NCBI GenBank assembly: GCA_001662425.1 | Contig: BDDC01000094.1 | Coordinates: forward strand, 50,992 to 114,991 | Reading direction: 5' to 3' | Length of the DNA: 64,000 nt | From: Chlamydomonas sphaeroides | Lineage: Eukaryota > Chlorophyta > Chlorophyceae > Chlamydomonadales > Chlamydomonadaceae | Part shown: piece by piece, positions 36,901-46,700 of the stretch | How positions within the stretch are numbered: the stretch's first letter is position 1 | Layout: the number at the start of each line of letters is the position of its first letter | Made by a program: the position numbers and the translations under genes | The notes under the pieces: generated by a model | Seen by the model: only the letters and a program-made list of their open reading frames with translations | What the model was told of the DNA's origin: nothing | Databases searched by the model: none

Positions 36901-37959
36901 GCGCTACCAGGTGCTGCTGGCGTGCGACGACTCTCGGTCCATGGCGGAGAACGGCTGCGGCGGCTTTGCGATGGAGGCGCTGGCGCTCATCTGCAAGGCC
37001 ATGAGCAGGTTGGTGGGCATTGGGGTAGGCAGCGGGATGGCGCGGTGAGGGACGGCAGCGGCTTGGCCAGGAATGGTGCCGGACAACTGGCGGCGGCTGC
37101 CATGTTGCCCTGTACGCGAAGCCAGGGCCGGGAGGCTGAGCAGCGCTCGCGCCTTCCCATCCGCTCCTCTCACCCCTGGTCCGCAGGCTGGAGGTGGGGC
37201 AGGTGGGCGTGCTCAAGTTCGGCGGCGGCGAGGGCGTGGTGCCGCTGCATCCGCTGGAGGCGCCCTTTGCGGACAGCGTGGGGCCCTCGCTGGCTGCGCG
37301 GCTGACGTTCCGGCAAGACAACACCATCGCGGACCGGCCCATGCTGCAGCTGCTCAGCAGCCTGGACCACATGCTGGACTCGGCGCGACACAGCAGCGGA
37401 GCCGGCGGCATCGGAGCGGGTGAGAGCACACGGCTGTGGCTTGCTGCCCCCCCCCCTGGCCTCCTGTCAGCCAGCTGCTCCCTTGCTCCCTCCGTCGCCA
37501 CCACCAACCTGGCACCACGGCGACTTACGCTGCAAGTGCGTGCGGCGTCCTCGGGGCCCGGCCTACCCTCGCGCTTCTCCGTCTCGTCTCACCCTCTGTC
37601 CTGCTCCCTCCCCTGCCCTCCCTTCCCAATGCCACCCCGCAGGCACGCAGGACCTGGCTCAGCTGGTGCTCATCCTGGCCGACGGCCGCTTCCACGAGAA
37701 GGAGTCGCTGCACGCGGCGGTGCGCGAGGCGGCCGCCAAGCGCGGCGTGTGCCTGGCGTTCATTGTGCTGGACTCGCCCGAGCCGCAGCACAGCCTGCTG
37801 GACATGCAGTCGGTCAGCTTTGCGGGAGGCAAGCCCGTGTTCACGAAGTACCTGGACAGCTTCCCCTTCCCCTACTATATCGTGCTGCGCGACATTGCCG
37901 CGCTGCCCGCCACGCTGGCGGACCTGCTGCGGCAGTGGTTCGAGCTGAGCGCCGTGTGA
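11516..37959 (+). CDS. MDN1: Midasin (Rea1/MDN1), AAA+ ATPase of pre-60S ribosome maturation
   Basis: 42 coding exons, all in phase, 20,100 nt including the gap, about 6699 aa: 11516-11599, 11741-11994, 12127-12352, 12493-12546, 12670-13593, 13757-14197, 14346-14561, 14714-15029, 15325-15511, 15871-16171, 16302-16790, 16889-17113, 17249-17436, 17609-17732, 17896-18041, 18202-18670, 18894-19096, 19236-19871, 19996-20222, 20335-20532, 20697-21303, 21431-22466, 22627-24782, 24901-27175, 27324-27649, 27794-29087, 29273-29443, 29593-30234, 30351-32889, 33032-33360, 33535-33636, 33771-33878, 34010-34117, 34233-34445, 34568-34670, 34795-35412, 35562-35776, 35922-36161, 36311-36668, 36807-37008, 37187-37419, 37643-37959. 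Order: N-terminal helices, six AAA+ modules, helical linker, acidic tail, MIDAS. Midasin removes assembly factors (Rsa4/Ytm1 type) from pre-60S particles in nucleolus and nucleoplasm. Known midasins have about 4900-5600 aa; the excess here is Ala-rich insertions. ATG 11516 is the only ATG before an in-frame upstream stop, but the extreme N-terminus is the least certain part. Confidence 0.96.
12187..12246 (+). repeat. CAG-repeat tract encoding polyglutamine in midasin
   Basis: Two runs of CAG codons in exon 3 of MDN1 encode eight and five consecutive glutamines separated by Pro-Gly-Thr. They sit in the N-terminal helical region, ahead of AAA1. Length polymorphism between strains is likely. Confidence 0.85.
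13186..23250 (+). other. MDN1: Six-module AAA+ ring of midasin
   Basis: Walker A motifs, with approximate residue numbers: AAA1 GPPGAGKT at 13186-13209 (aa 379), AAA2 GETG|TGKT split by the intron 15030-15324 (aa 836), AAA3 GPTSAGKT at 17631-17654 (aa 1310), AAA4 GETGTGKT at 19270-19293 (aa 1628), AAA5 GSPGVGKT at 21032-21055 (aa 2082), AAA6 GGAGCGKT at 22314-22337 (aa 2467). All six keep the catalytic lysine. Walker B: AAA1 VLVEDIN, AAA2 LLLDEIN, AAA3 VVLDELN, AAA4 ILVDEIN, AAA5 VLLDELN, AAA6 VLLEGAN. AAA2-AAA5 look catalytically complete; AAA6 is degenerate, as known for midasins. AAA4 carries an extra Lys/Ala-rich helix between Walker A and B (about 19540-19760). Confidence 0.93.
15132..15288. 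repeat. 19-bp minisatellite in an MDN1 intron
   Basis: About eight head-to-tail copies of CCTGCCCTCCACCTGTCTG, one shortened by four bases, lie in intron 8 between the two halves of the AAA2 Walker A motif. The pyrimidine-rich unit extends the polypyrimidine tract before the acceptor at 15324. Near-perfect copies indicate recent expansion. Confidence 0.92.
32243..32576. other. Assembly gap of 334 N inside MDN1 exon 29
   Basis: The sequence is masked with N from 32243 to 32576. The reading frame before the gap (Ala/Ser-rich linker) and after it (LLPSTLELEAALKLARARE, then HRSTAKLSYVCTAVLATLVE, a conserved midasin stretch) is the same, so the gap size is right at least modulo three. About 111 residues of the linker are unknown. 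Confidence 0.98.
33032..36668 (+). other. MDN1: Acidic Asp/Glu/Gln-rich segment of midasin
   Basis: Exons 30-39 encode the acidic tail that tethers the MIDAS domain. It starts with the conserved midasin sequence GTGLGEGSGAKDISDQLDNQ and continues as blocks of Glu, Asp, Gly, Gln and Lys with conserved islands (KLWNDEDQEGGDEQG; DKYEDRHHA). Many exons here are about 100-200 nt and phase 0, ending at Gln or Glu codons next to GTG donors. The segment is low complexity and likely disordered. Confidence 0.9.
34790..34794 (+). promoter_or_regulatory. NAGNAG tandem splice acceptor of MDN1 exon 36
   Basis: The acceptor reads ACCAGCAG. Splicing after the first AG (34791) or the second (34794) both keep frame: the longer form adds one alanine. 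Tandem acceptors of this kind commonly give mixed isoforms. Confidence 0.55.
36807..37959 (+). other. MDN1: MIDAS (von Willebrand A-type) domain of midasin
   Basis: The last three exons form the metal-ion-dependent adhesion site domain. The DxSxS motif is CDDSRSM (first Asp at 36926, about aa 6490), a TFRQDN segment supplies the conserved Thr region, and LVLILADGR supplies the third metal ligand Asp. In yeast and human this domain grips the UBL domains of Rsa4 and Ytm1/WDR12 and transmits ATPase force. All metal-binding residues are present. Confidence 0.93.
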
Positions 37960-39476
37960 GGGGGAGGGGGGCGGGGGGAAGAGGGGAGAGGGAGGGGAGA
38001 GGGAAGGTGAGGAGAGGAAAGGAGGGAATGGGGTCGTAGAGGCGGAGGGGACGGTTGTGAAGAGAGCCGATGCATCAGGTTGGACTGCTGGGGTGCTGGG
38101 TCCATGTGGGCCGCTGCGGACGTGCGTGCGCTGGTGCCCGGGACGCGCAAGAACTGTGTTGGAAGCACTGAGCACTGTGACCTGTGGGGCCGCCCGGCGT
38201 GAGGTGTGGTGCATGCACGGGACAGCCGAATGAGCGCCGCGTGTTTCGTAGACCGGCTCGGCGCGTGGAGATGGGCAGCGCGGGCTTGGTAAGACATCGG
38301 CACGAGCGCTTGCCAGCAGTCAAACGTTGATAACAGATACTGTAACGAGGCGCAGACACGTAGAGAGCTGTCTGCCGCTTGACTACGGGCCCCTCATACA
38401 CGGACAACCGGTCGCATTGGGGTGCCGAAGTGAGAGGTATGCATGCGGAAGGGGGTGGCAGGCATCCTTGGTTCGCTGCTCACCCAGCTAAGGATGGCGT
38501 CATAATGAGTTCAAGACCGTGCATGGCGTGATATTGAGATCAGTGGCGGGGTGCGGCCTTGAGGGATTCGTGTCAGACAGGTAGCTTGAAGGTCCATCAT
38601 GCCTAGTATTGGGTGTCAGAACCAATGCCACAGGCGACGAGACCAATGCGACAAGTAGCCATGATGAGCCCTTCTTGACAGCAGGGGGCAGCAGGGGCGT
38701 GAGGGGGTAAACCTCCCCAGCTGCGCATGGGTATGATAAGCTAGAACGAAGTTAAAGTAGGAATATCTGTAACCTGAGCGCGTAACAGCGCGTTATCCAG
38801 CCAACCATGTTTAGGGGGTCCGTTGGCTGCAACTTGCGCGGGGCCATGACATCCCAGCCCAACCATGTGCATGGCTCGCCCCCAAAAGAGGCCACCCTGA
38901 CCCACGCCCTGACCAGACGAACACCGTCGGTCATTATGCGGATGTCGCCGGGGTATTAAAGGGGTCTCGGGCACACCGACATCCGTGCCCTCGCCCCACG
39001 GGCCGGACCTAGCCGCCCGATCTGCCTGAAACGGCAGGAATGCACATCTCAACACACGCCGCCGCTGCTGCCGCTGTGTCGCGGACGCTTGCGGCGGCCG
39101 CTACCACCCCCTCCGCCTCCGCCGCCCGGCCCATCGCTGCGTCCTCGACGGCATTGGAGTTGACCACGGCGAAATATGCGCGGGGCGCGCGGGGCCGGGC
39201 CCCAACGAGCAGAGAATAGGTGCATGCAGGTCGCGGCAAGGTCCGCGGCGAGGAAGGGGTAAACGGGTGGGTACGTGTGCTTGCCGCCTGTTTCGTACTC
39301 GGCGGTGTCGTCTTGTATCGCCATAAAACGTACTCAGCACATGCCACGAAACAGTCGCTTCATACTGTCGCTGGGCGACACCTTTCAGTAGAAATTAACG
39401 TCCGGTGTTTTTTCGCATTTGCGCTAGACCCTTCACAAGGCACACCTATTGACTCCCGATCAACGCACATACAACT
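37960..39476. other. MDN1 3' UTR and intergenic region
   Basis: The first 40 nt after the stop are G/A-rich. The rest should hold the MDN1 3' UTR and the promoter and 5' UTR of the transporter gene starting at 39477. Several short ORFs around 39000-39400 on the minus strand are Ala/Thr-rich but have no splice or start context. No RNA gene or mobile element was recognised. Confidence 0.5.
38341..38345 (+). terminator. TGTAA poly(A) signal, likely for MDN1
   Basis: First TGTAA downstream of the MDN1 stop codon, 382 nt away, a normal volvocine 3' UTR length. A second one lies near 38767. Confidence 0.55.
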
Positions 39477-42400
39477 ATGAGCGGGACAGGCCCTGTCGGC
39501 CGTCGAGGCGTAGCAGATGGCGACAAGGGAGCCCCAGTGGCGGGAGCGCCTCCCCACTGCGACGAGGACAGCAAGGAAGATGCCCAGCGGGACTTTTGGA
39601 TTCAAGCTACGATTACGTACGGGTAGGAGATGCATCTCGGTGCACTGCAGGTGCAAGCACCCCGGGTGCAGGACCCGACACGCCTCATTCACGGCGCCTT
39701 TGATTACCCCGCGTGGACCGTGGAGCGTTGGCACCCCGTAGCGCAGACCCCGAGCTGCTAACACCAGCACGAAGCGCGCTAGCAAGTCCCCCATGAGGCG
39801 CCGGGGCTGGCGTGGGGTTCGCTGCTGTGCTGGGGGCCGGGGCCGTCACTCACATCTTCACTTCTGGCTACAATTGTTCCTCAACCAAAAAAACGAACGC
39901 CGCCGCCGTGCCCCCACGCTGCCAGCTACATCTTCCTATGGATCTTCCTGTCCGCGCTGGTGATCATGCTCAACAAGTGGCTGCTGGTGTTCGGCGGCTT
40001 CCCCTTCCCCATCGCCCTCACGCTCATCCACATGGGCTTCTGCTCGGTAAGCATCGCCCTCCACCGCACCTGTGAGGCTCCCTGCACAGCTGGGAGCCGG
40101 CAGCTCTAGGCCTCAGCTCGCTCCGCGGCCCCGCAGCTCAGCCCCGCAGACTGTGCCCTTGCGCAGGCCCTTGCGTTCGCCCTCATCAAGACGGGCATCG
40201 TTGCGCCCATCCAGATGGACACAACAACCTACTTCAAGTGCGTACCACTACGTCCCTAATACCACTCCTGTCTGGCGCTCTGTACCCCTCATGCTGCCCG
40301 TCACCGCTGGCTCGACGGCACTCCACGGCGCCCTCCCCATCACATGTCGGGCTCAGCACCCGTACGCAGCTCCGAACCGGCTAGCGCAAGGCCAAGGACG
40401 CCAGGGGACGCCGGGGCTGGTCCTAGGCGTTCCTGGCCACCACCTCCGCCGGCCGCCTCGGCCGCCATGACGGTCGCAGCGCCCTGCTGCTCCCACCATG
40501 ACGCGGCGTGGCGTGGCTTGCTGTGGCCCCTGCAGGAACGTCGTTCCCATCGCGGCGCTCTTCTCCGGCACGCTGTGGCTCGGCAACGCAGCCTACCTGT
40601 ACCTGTCCGTGGCATTCATCCAGATGCTCAAGGCGAGCATCGCAGCGCATGTGTCCCCATATCCGCCGACATAGGTATCTTAGCAGCGCCAAAGCCGGCG
40701 CCGCGTAGCTGTACCCCCCCTTGTCGTTCATTGGATGAGCGCGCATCGCCGTGCGGCTGCCGCACCTGCCCCTGGCCGCGACGCGCCTGGCCCGGGGCCC
40801 TGGTCCTGGCGGGCCCTGCCTGATCCTGCCCTACGGGGCGTCCACGCCTGTCGCGTGCTGCAGGGCACCTCACATGTACCCAACCCTCTCCCAACCTCCT
40901 CCTCCTCCTCCCATTCCTCCGCCACTCCGCCCGCCCCCCGCAGGCCACCGTGCCCTGACCGTCCTCTCCGTGGGCTCCCTGCTGGGCACCGCACACGTTG
41001 ACACGTACCCCGGCCCGCTACTTTGCTCCGCCCGGCCCCTTACCCCTCAGGCCACCATGCCCGTGACCGTCTTCACAGTGGGCTGTCTGCTGGGCACCGA
41101 GAAGTACGCGCCCCTCTTTGCGCTCAACATGGTTGTCATCGCCGTGGGCGTGGCCACCGCCAGCTACGGCGAACTGGCGTTCAACCTGATCGGCGTGCTG
41201 TTCCAGGGCGGCTCTATCATCGCCGAGTCCTTCCGCCTGTCGCTCATCCAGATCCTGCTGCAGGCGAGCCACAAGCCGCGCCGCCCTGCGCCGCAGCCGT
41301 CCAACCCCGCACCCCGCGCCGCGCCGTTCTGCAGCCGCCCGCCCCAAAAGCCGTCGCTGCTGAGGTGCCGCTGCCTGCTGCTCTACCGGAACCGCGATTA
41401 GTGCAAGGCGCTGGCAAACCGTCTCTGTAGCGGTTTTCCAACGCGCCTTTGGCTCTCTTACGCTGCATCACGAGACCGCACGACGGCTAACCCTGCCGGC
41501 ATCCCACACGCACATACGTCCGGGGTGTTACTCCTCTGTTGCCTAAAATGGACACACCGCCCGCCGCCCTCCTGCGCAGTCCCGTGGCATCAAGCTGAAC
41601 CCGGTGACCACGCTCTACTACATCTCGCCCGCCTGCTTCTGCTTCCTGCTCCTGCCCTTCTCCTTCATTGAGCTTCCCAAGATGCTGCATGCCAGCGCCG
41701 CACTCACTGTGCCCGTCGGCTGGCTGCTGCTGAGCGCCGCCACCGCCTTCGGTGGGTGCCGGAGTGGCGGTTGCGAGGGGCTTGGTGACACACGGCGCCA
41801 CGTCATACCTTGCAGCTGGGGCTCTGCCGCCGCCCACAACTTCCGTAGCCCCCGCTGGCTCAACTTCGACAGCGAATCTCCTTCTAATCCCTATTGCCAG
41901 GTCCCCAAGAACGTGCTCCGCGCCTGCATTCCGGCCCACCATCCCTGTCTCGCACCTCATCTGCAACCCGCACTCGGCCGCCCCCGTCGCAGCCCCATGC
42001 CGTTTGCCCATCACTCTTGTTCCCTCCTTGCCTGTCCTTTCCTGTCGATCCCTGTCCCTTCCCCGCTCCTCCCCGCCGCAGCGCTCAACATGTCGGTGTT
42101 CCTGCTCATCGGCCGCAGCAGCGCGCTGACCATGAACGTGGCGGGGGTCATCAAGGACTGGCTGCTCATCTTCCTGTCCGTCGTCCTGTACAAGTGGGTG
42201 TGGGGCTGGCCCGGTCGCGCCTCCCACTCGCTGACCCCGTGACAGCTTATGCTGCCTGCATCGCTCGCTCCTCGGTCTCACCAAAGCGAAGTGCTGCGAA
42301 AGCGGCGGCTGCGCACTTTCCAGCAATCCTGGGGCGACGGCAGCCGTGCGCGAATGCGGCGACGACGCCTGCTGCCAGAGCACTGCGCGGCCGGCCGTGC

Positions 42401-42782
42401 CGCGGACCGCTTCGCCAGCCAGGCTCTGACCTGTGCGGCAGAACCTGCTTGCCTGCCCCGCTGCGCCGTGCCGCAGGTCGCCCGTGGCCCCGCTGCAGCT
42501 GGGCGGCTACAGCGTGGCCTTCGTGGGCGTGTGCTGGTATAACTATCAGAAGATGCAGGTGGGCAGGGCGAGGGGCGGGCAGGCACGGCCTGGCGAGTGG
42601 GTGGACAAGTGATGGGCGCGTGGAAGCCCACAGCGCTCATTGACAGTCAGGCCCTGCTCTGATTGTCGCCGCAACCCGTGGCATTACCGCGCGCCCCTCT
42701 GCAGGCCTCGCGGCCGAGCGTGTCGACCAAGCAGCCGCCCGCGGACGTGGAGAAGGAACCGCTGCTCACGAGCAAGGCCTGA
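39477..42782 (+). CDS. Triose-phosphate/nucleotide-sugar transporter family protein (DMT superfamily)
   Basis: Nine coding exons: 39477-39622, 39926-40046, 40167-40237, 40536-40632, 41051-41263, 41580-41751, 42082-42193, 42477-42558, 42705-42782; 1092 nt, 363 aa, in phase. ATG 39477 begins MSGTGPVGRRGVADG. The first hydrophobic segment is YIFLWIFLSALVIMLNKWLL, with the family N-K motif. Others include WLGNAAYLYLSVAFIQMLK, ATMPVTVFTVGCLLGTEKYA, LAFNLIGVLFQGGSIIAES, SRGIKLNPVTTLYYISPACF and NVAGVIKDWLLIFLSVVLYK; about ten membrane helices. The tail ends EKEPLLTSKA. The KD-W and LNP-TTLYY motifs fit the plant putative sugar-phosphate translocator clade (At3g17430-like), probably in Golgi/ER; the substrate cannot be read from sequence. 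No chloroplast transit peptide is evident. Two introns use GC donors (after 40632 and 41263). The exon 1 donor could be 39622 (chosen, giving TYGYIFLWI) or a few bases earlier. Confidence 0.9.
40944..40990 (+). pseudogene. Decayed duplicate of transporter exon 5 start
   Basis: These 47 bp, preceded by a CCCCGCAG acceptor, align with the first 48 bp of the true exon (41051-41098): about 41 of 48 positions match, with one base missing. The deletion shifts frame and creates an immediate TGA (GCC ACC GTG CCC TGA), so it cannot be a working alternative exon. The similarity also extends into the upstream pyrimidine tract. Confidence 0.75.
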
Positions 42783-43762
42783 GCGGCGACACGTGTGTGG
42801 GAGTGTGGGTGTGGGGCGGCTGGAGAGATGAGGCGTCTGGTGGGTGCATGACAGCATGGGGTAACCACGAAGGGGGACCGACAGGGGGAAGTGCGAAGGG
42901 CCGAGGCTGTGCGTGTGTTGTGATGAGAGCCAGGAGGCCTCCTTGTGTGAGCGGCCACGACCTGCGGTGCTTGAGGAGCTGGTGAGGGCTGGTGCGCGGC
43001 ATGGCTTCGCAGTCTTGTGAGAGCCGCTTTCGGCTACTGTGGCTGTAAGGATGTGTCGACGGCATCAACGCCGCGTATGCACTGGGCAGACTGTGCTCGA
43101 AATTAGTTAGCCGGCTGGTATGTCAGACGAAGGGTCACGGCGGTTCGACTCTAACCTGCTTGCAACACTAGCCGTCAGCGACGTGCAAACACTGGGTGGT
43201 GAAGCTGTCCCGGGGACAGCGACATCCGCAACCCGTTGATGCTCCAATGTTGTCCAACCTCCAACGCTACGTCCAACCCATGCAGTGCGAGCCCGCCCCG
43301 CGGACCTCGCATCACAGAAGCTCATATAGTTATTGTTGCCTGTGCGCGTCATGGAAAAGGGGGAACCGAGTACCGTCGAATCAAAGGGAGTCTCTACGCC
43401 TTCAACGGAACCTTTATGTATAACGTGAGGCCTGCAGTCACCAACAGCTGTCCGCGTGCCGGGTTGCGAGGTTGGCAAGGTGGTGACATACACAACGACG
43501 CCGCGCCGTACGGCCGTCCGACGCCGCGTTGCGAATGTTAGACGATGCATAGCGCGCTGCTGTTTCCTTACGATAACTGCGATATTTCACTGCACTGGAC
43601 TCACCTGCCAACACAAGTGACCATGGCACAGCTTTTGCGCAAGCCCTTTTTGCGCCTGCGCTTGCGACGCCTTGCGTTGCAATAGCTGAATCCAATGGAG
43701 CTCAGGCTGATAACAGAGGAGGTCTGGAGCAGGAGCTAAAGCTGGAGGTTTAAGGTATCAGC
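42783..43762. other. Transporter 3' UTR and promoter region of the PAS membrane gene
   Basis: The left part is the transporter 3' UTR up to the TGTAA at 43044. The remainder (about 700 bp) is AT-richer and should hold the promoter and 5' UTR of the gene starting at 43763. No other feature recognised. Confidence 0.5.
43044..43048 (+). terminator. TGTAA poly(A) signal for the transporter gene
   Basis: TGTAA 262 nt downstream of the stop at 42782, the first such motif, at typical distance. Confidence 0.6.
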
Positions 43763-46700
43763 ATGCCGGGCTCTCGCGGAGGCGCGCACTCCGTGAGCAG
43801 CTTCAGCTCAGTACCATCTGCTGCGTCGGTAGTCAGCAGGTGCGGCTTGCAGCGAACCAAGAGTCGCCAAAGCAGCGGACGCTGATTAAGCAGCCTGCAG
43901 ATGCCGCCCCTTGCTTGTTATTACGCATAAGCTACACACAAACGATTCCAGATTTCACACGACAAAGTTAAGGCCGAGCATGCTGCACTACGCAGGCTCG
44001 ACGACGTGCCGTCAAATGAGCTGCTGGAGATTGGCGAGGTGGGTAATACTTTGTGCACTTGCTACAGTGCTCCGTTTTGGCAGTGACACGCGGGGCCCCC
44101 GCCGGTCCTACCCGCTGACCTGCTGGCTGACACTCGTGCTCCCGCAGTGGCCCCTTGCTCATCTTTAATTCCCCTCTCTCCCCTGGGCCAGGGCTTGGTG
44201 GTGGGCGTCTTCGGCGTCCTATTCACGATCGTCAAGGAGCGCTACAACACCGGCTATCGTTGGGTGGCCATCAAGTGCGTGCCGGGTCGGGGCAGGCGCG
44301 CCCTCGCAGCCGAGCGGGCCCGGCACCGGGCAGTCAGTGCCCGCCCCGCGAACGTTCTGACTCCCGGTCTGTCGAGCCTCCCCCGCTATCTTGCACAGCT
44401 CCACACACCACGAAGCCCAGCGCCGCCGCCGCCGCCAAGGCGCCGTCGACGCCCATCTCCCCCTGCTCGCAGGCTGGCCCTCGATTTCCTGCAGCTCTTC
44501 ACGGGTGCGCCAGGGGCCGCTCATAAATCGCAGCCGCGTAATGGGGTGGCTTTGGATTCCAGCGGCGTGGCTGTGCCATGCAGCCGCCGCTGGGCCACGC
44601 TGGGACGCAGGCCGCCCCAGCCCTGACTCACCGCGTGCCCTCTTGCTTGCCGGTGTTCCCGTGGCACCCCAGTGGTCTTCAAGCCGTCCGACGGATGGGT
44701 CATTAACCAAAATTTCTGGTGCGCCAGGGGCTGGCACCGGCCACGCCCGCGCCTGGTGGCACCTGGGGCGCTGCAGGTTTTGCGCGGAACTGCTTGGCGC
44801 AGCAGCACGCGACGCGCCAGCCAACAGCACGCCAGCATGGGACGCACCAGCCAGCGTCGGGGGGCCTGAGCACCCCGAGGCTGCCTGCCGGCCTGCCGGG
44901 ACAGAGGCCAGTGACCGCAACACGCGGTTCCGCGACAACCCGAGGCACCCGGCGGCTAGCAGCAGTCGTTGCGTGGCCGCCTGGGAGGGGTATGGCGGCC
45001 TTTGCAGCGCCGCCGGGCTCGTCATCGCCGGGGCGTAGCGGGCCAGGCGGCCAGCATGCCCGTTCCGCGGCCGGCGACGGCGTCGCCACCGAGCACCGCC
45101 AGCGTGGCCTCAGCCCGCCGTCACGCCATGGTGCCGCACCTCGCCGCCCGCAGGCTGTGGAAGATCCTGCGAATGCTGCAGTTCGAGGACTTCCTGCGGC
45201 CGCGGGTGAGCCCGGCCCGTCGGTGCCGCAGAGGGCATGTGGGGCAAGCAGCGGCCGGGTGCAGAGAGCCGCCCAGCTTGGAGCGTGGGTGCCCGTGTCG
45301 CGGCCTCCCCCGCCTCTGCCGGCACCGCTGCTTCTTGGTGCCTTGATGCGCCTACCACCGAGCGTTGGGCCCAAGGTCGCGGCTCGGAGCCATGACTTTG
45401 TCGGGTTTGTCACTCGCAAAGCAAACCTTCCTTCCTGGCGCGTAGGGCTACATCATCTGCCCCGTGGCGCCGGATGGGATATCTGATAGATGCGATAAAT
45501 CTTGACACGCCGCCTATGGGAGCTGCGGCCCGCCCTCTGCCACCCTGCACGCAGGGCTACACCATCTTCCTGGTGGCTCTGTACATCATGATGGGGTTGC
45601 TGGGGGTGGCGCTGGCGCTGTCGGCCTGGGTGGCGTGGTGCTTCCAGAACCGCAGCTTCCCCTTCGTATGGTACGACAACCGCACCGCCACCGTCCGCGC
45701 CGCACGGTCGGCTAGCAGCGACGCGGAAACGCGGCCCGGGGGGGGGCGTCGGGGCTGCAACAGAGGGGTGCCGCGACCAGGAACTGCGGGCTCGAGGCGT
45801 ACCGGCCGGCACGACGCGCGGCCTTGCTTGGCGGAGCGGGCTCTCCGGCCGCGTTAGCATCACCTCCTCCCCGCAACCTCCTGTCCCATGCCAGTGGCAG
45901 GCTGCCACAGTCGGCACCGGCCCCACCCCGCCCCTCCCTGGCGGCCCGCGACACCAGCGCCTCTCCCCTCTGCCACGGCCCCCCGCAGGCCCATCAAGCT
46001 GCTCCGGGTGTACGCCAACATCTTTTTCCACGTCCTGGACGTCGCCACCCTCACACTTCTGCAGCTGCCCTTCGACTGTGAGCCGGCCCAGCCACACCCA
46101 CCGTCGAGGCCGGGCACCCAGGGCCCAGGGCTGCGGGCGTGCGGGGCCTTGTGGCGACCACCTGCTTTGCATGCTAGCGGACTCAGCTGCGGGGCCGCGG
46201 CGGTCCGGCGCGTCCCCAGCACCCCTCGTGGGCTGTCAGAAGGCGCTGGCCGTGGAGTCTGAACGCCGCGCCCCTTCGTGCCGTGTCGGGCCGCGCCCTG
46301 CAGGCCGCTGGCTGGGCTATGGCAGCGAGCACCGCAACAACCTCGCCATCTTCCCGTCCGTGGGTGAGAGGCGCGCAGAGCGAGCGCTCGCGCTCCCGTC
46401 GGCGCTGTCGGTGCAGCGGACGGGCGGACCGCGCAGCTGCGGACCTGCGGCTCGGGCAGCCGGCCCCGGCGGGCAGCCGGCGGCGCGCCCTCTTCCGACG
46501 GGCAAGGAGTCGGCTCGCCTGCCCCGGGCGTCGTTCCTCCCTTGCCACCTCCCTGTCCCTGCCCCACCCCTCCCTGCCTCCCTCGGCCCCAGCGTGCACC
46601 AGCATGCCCCACATGCTGCACATGTCGGCCGCCGGCCTGGCGCTGCTGCTGTACCTGGCCATGGCGTCGCTGAACCTCATGGCGGTGGGTGCGGCACGGC

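Noticed and set aside
39000..39350. Minus-strand ORFs upstream of the transporter gene
   Set aside because: Short, Ala/Arg-rich and lacking splice partners; in the promoter region of the plus-strand gene.
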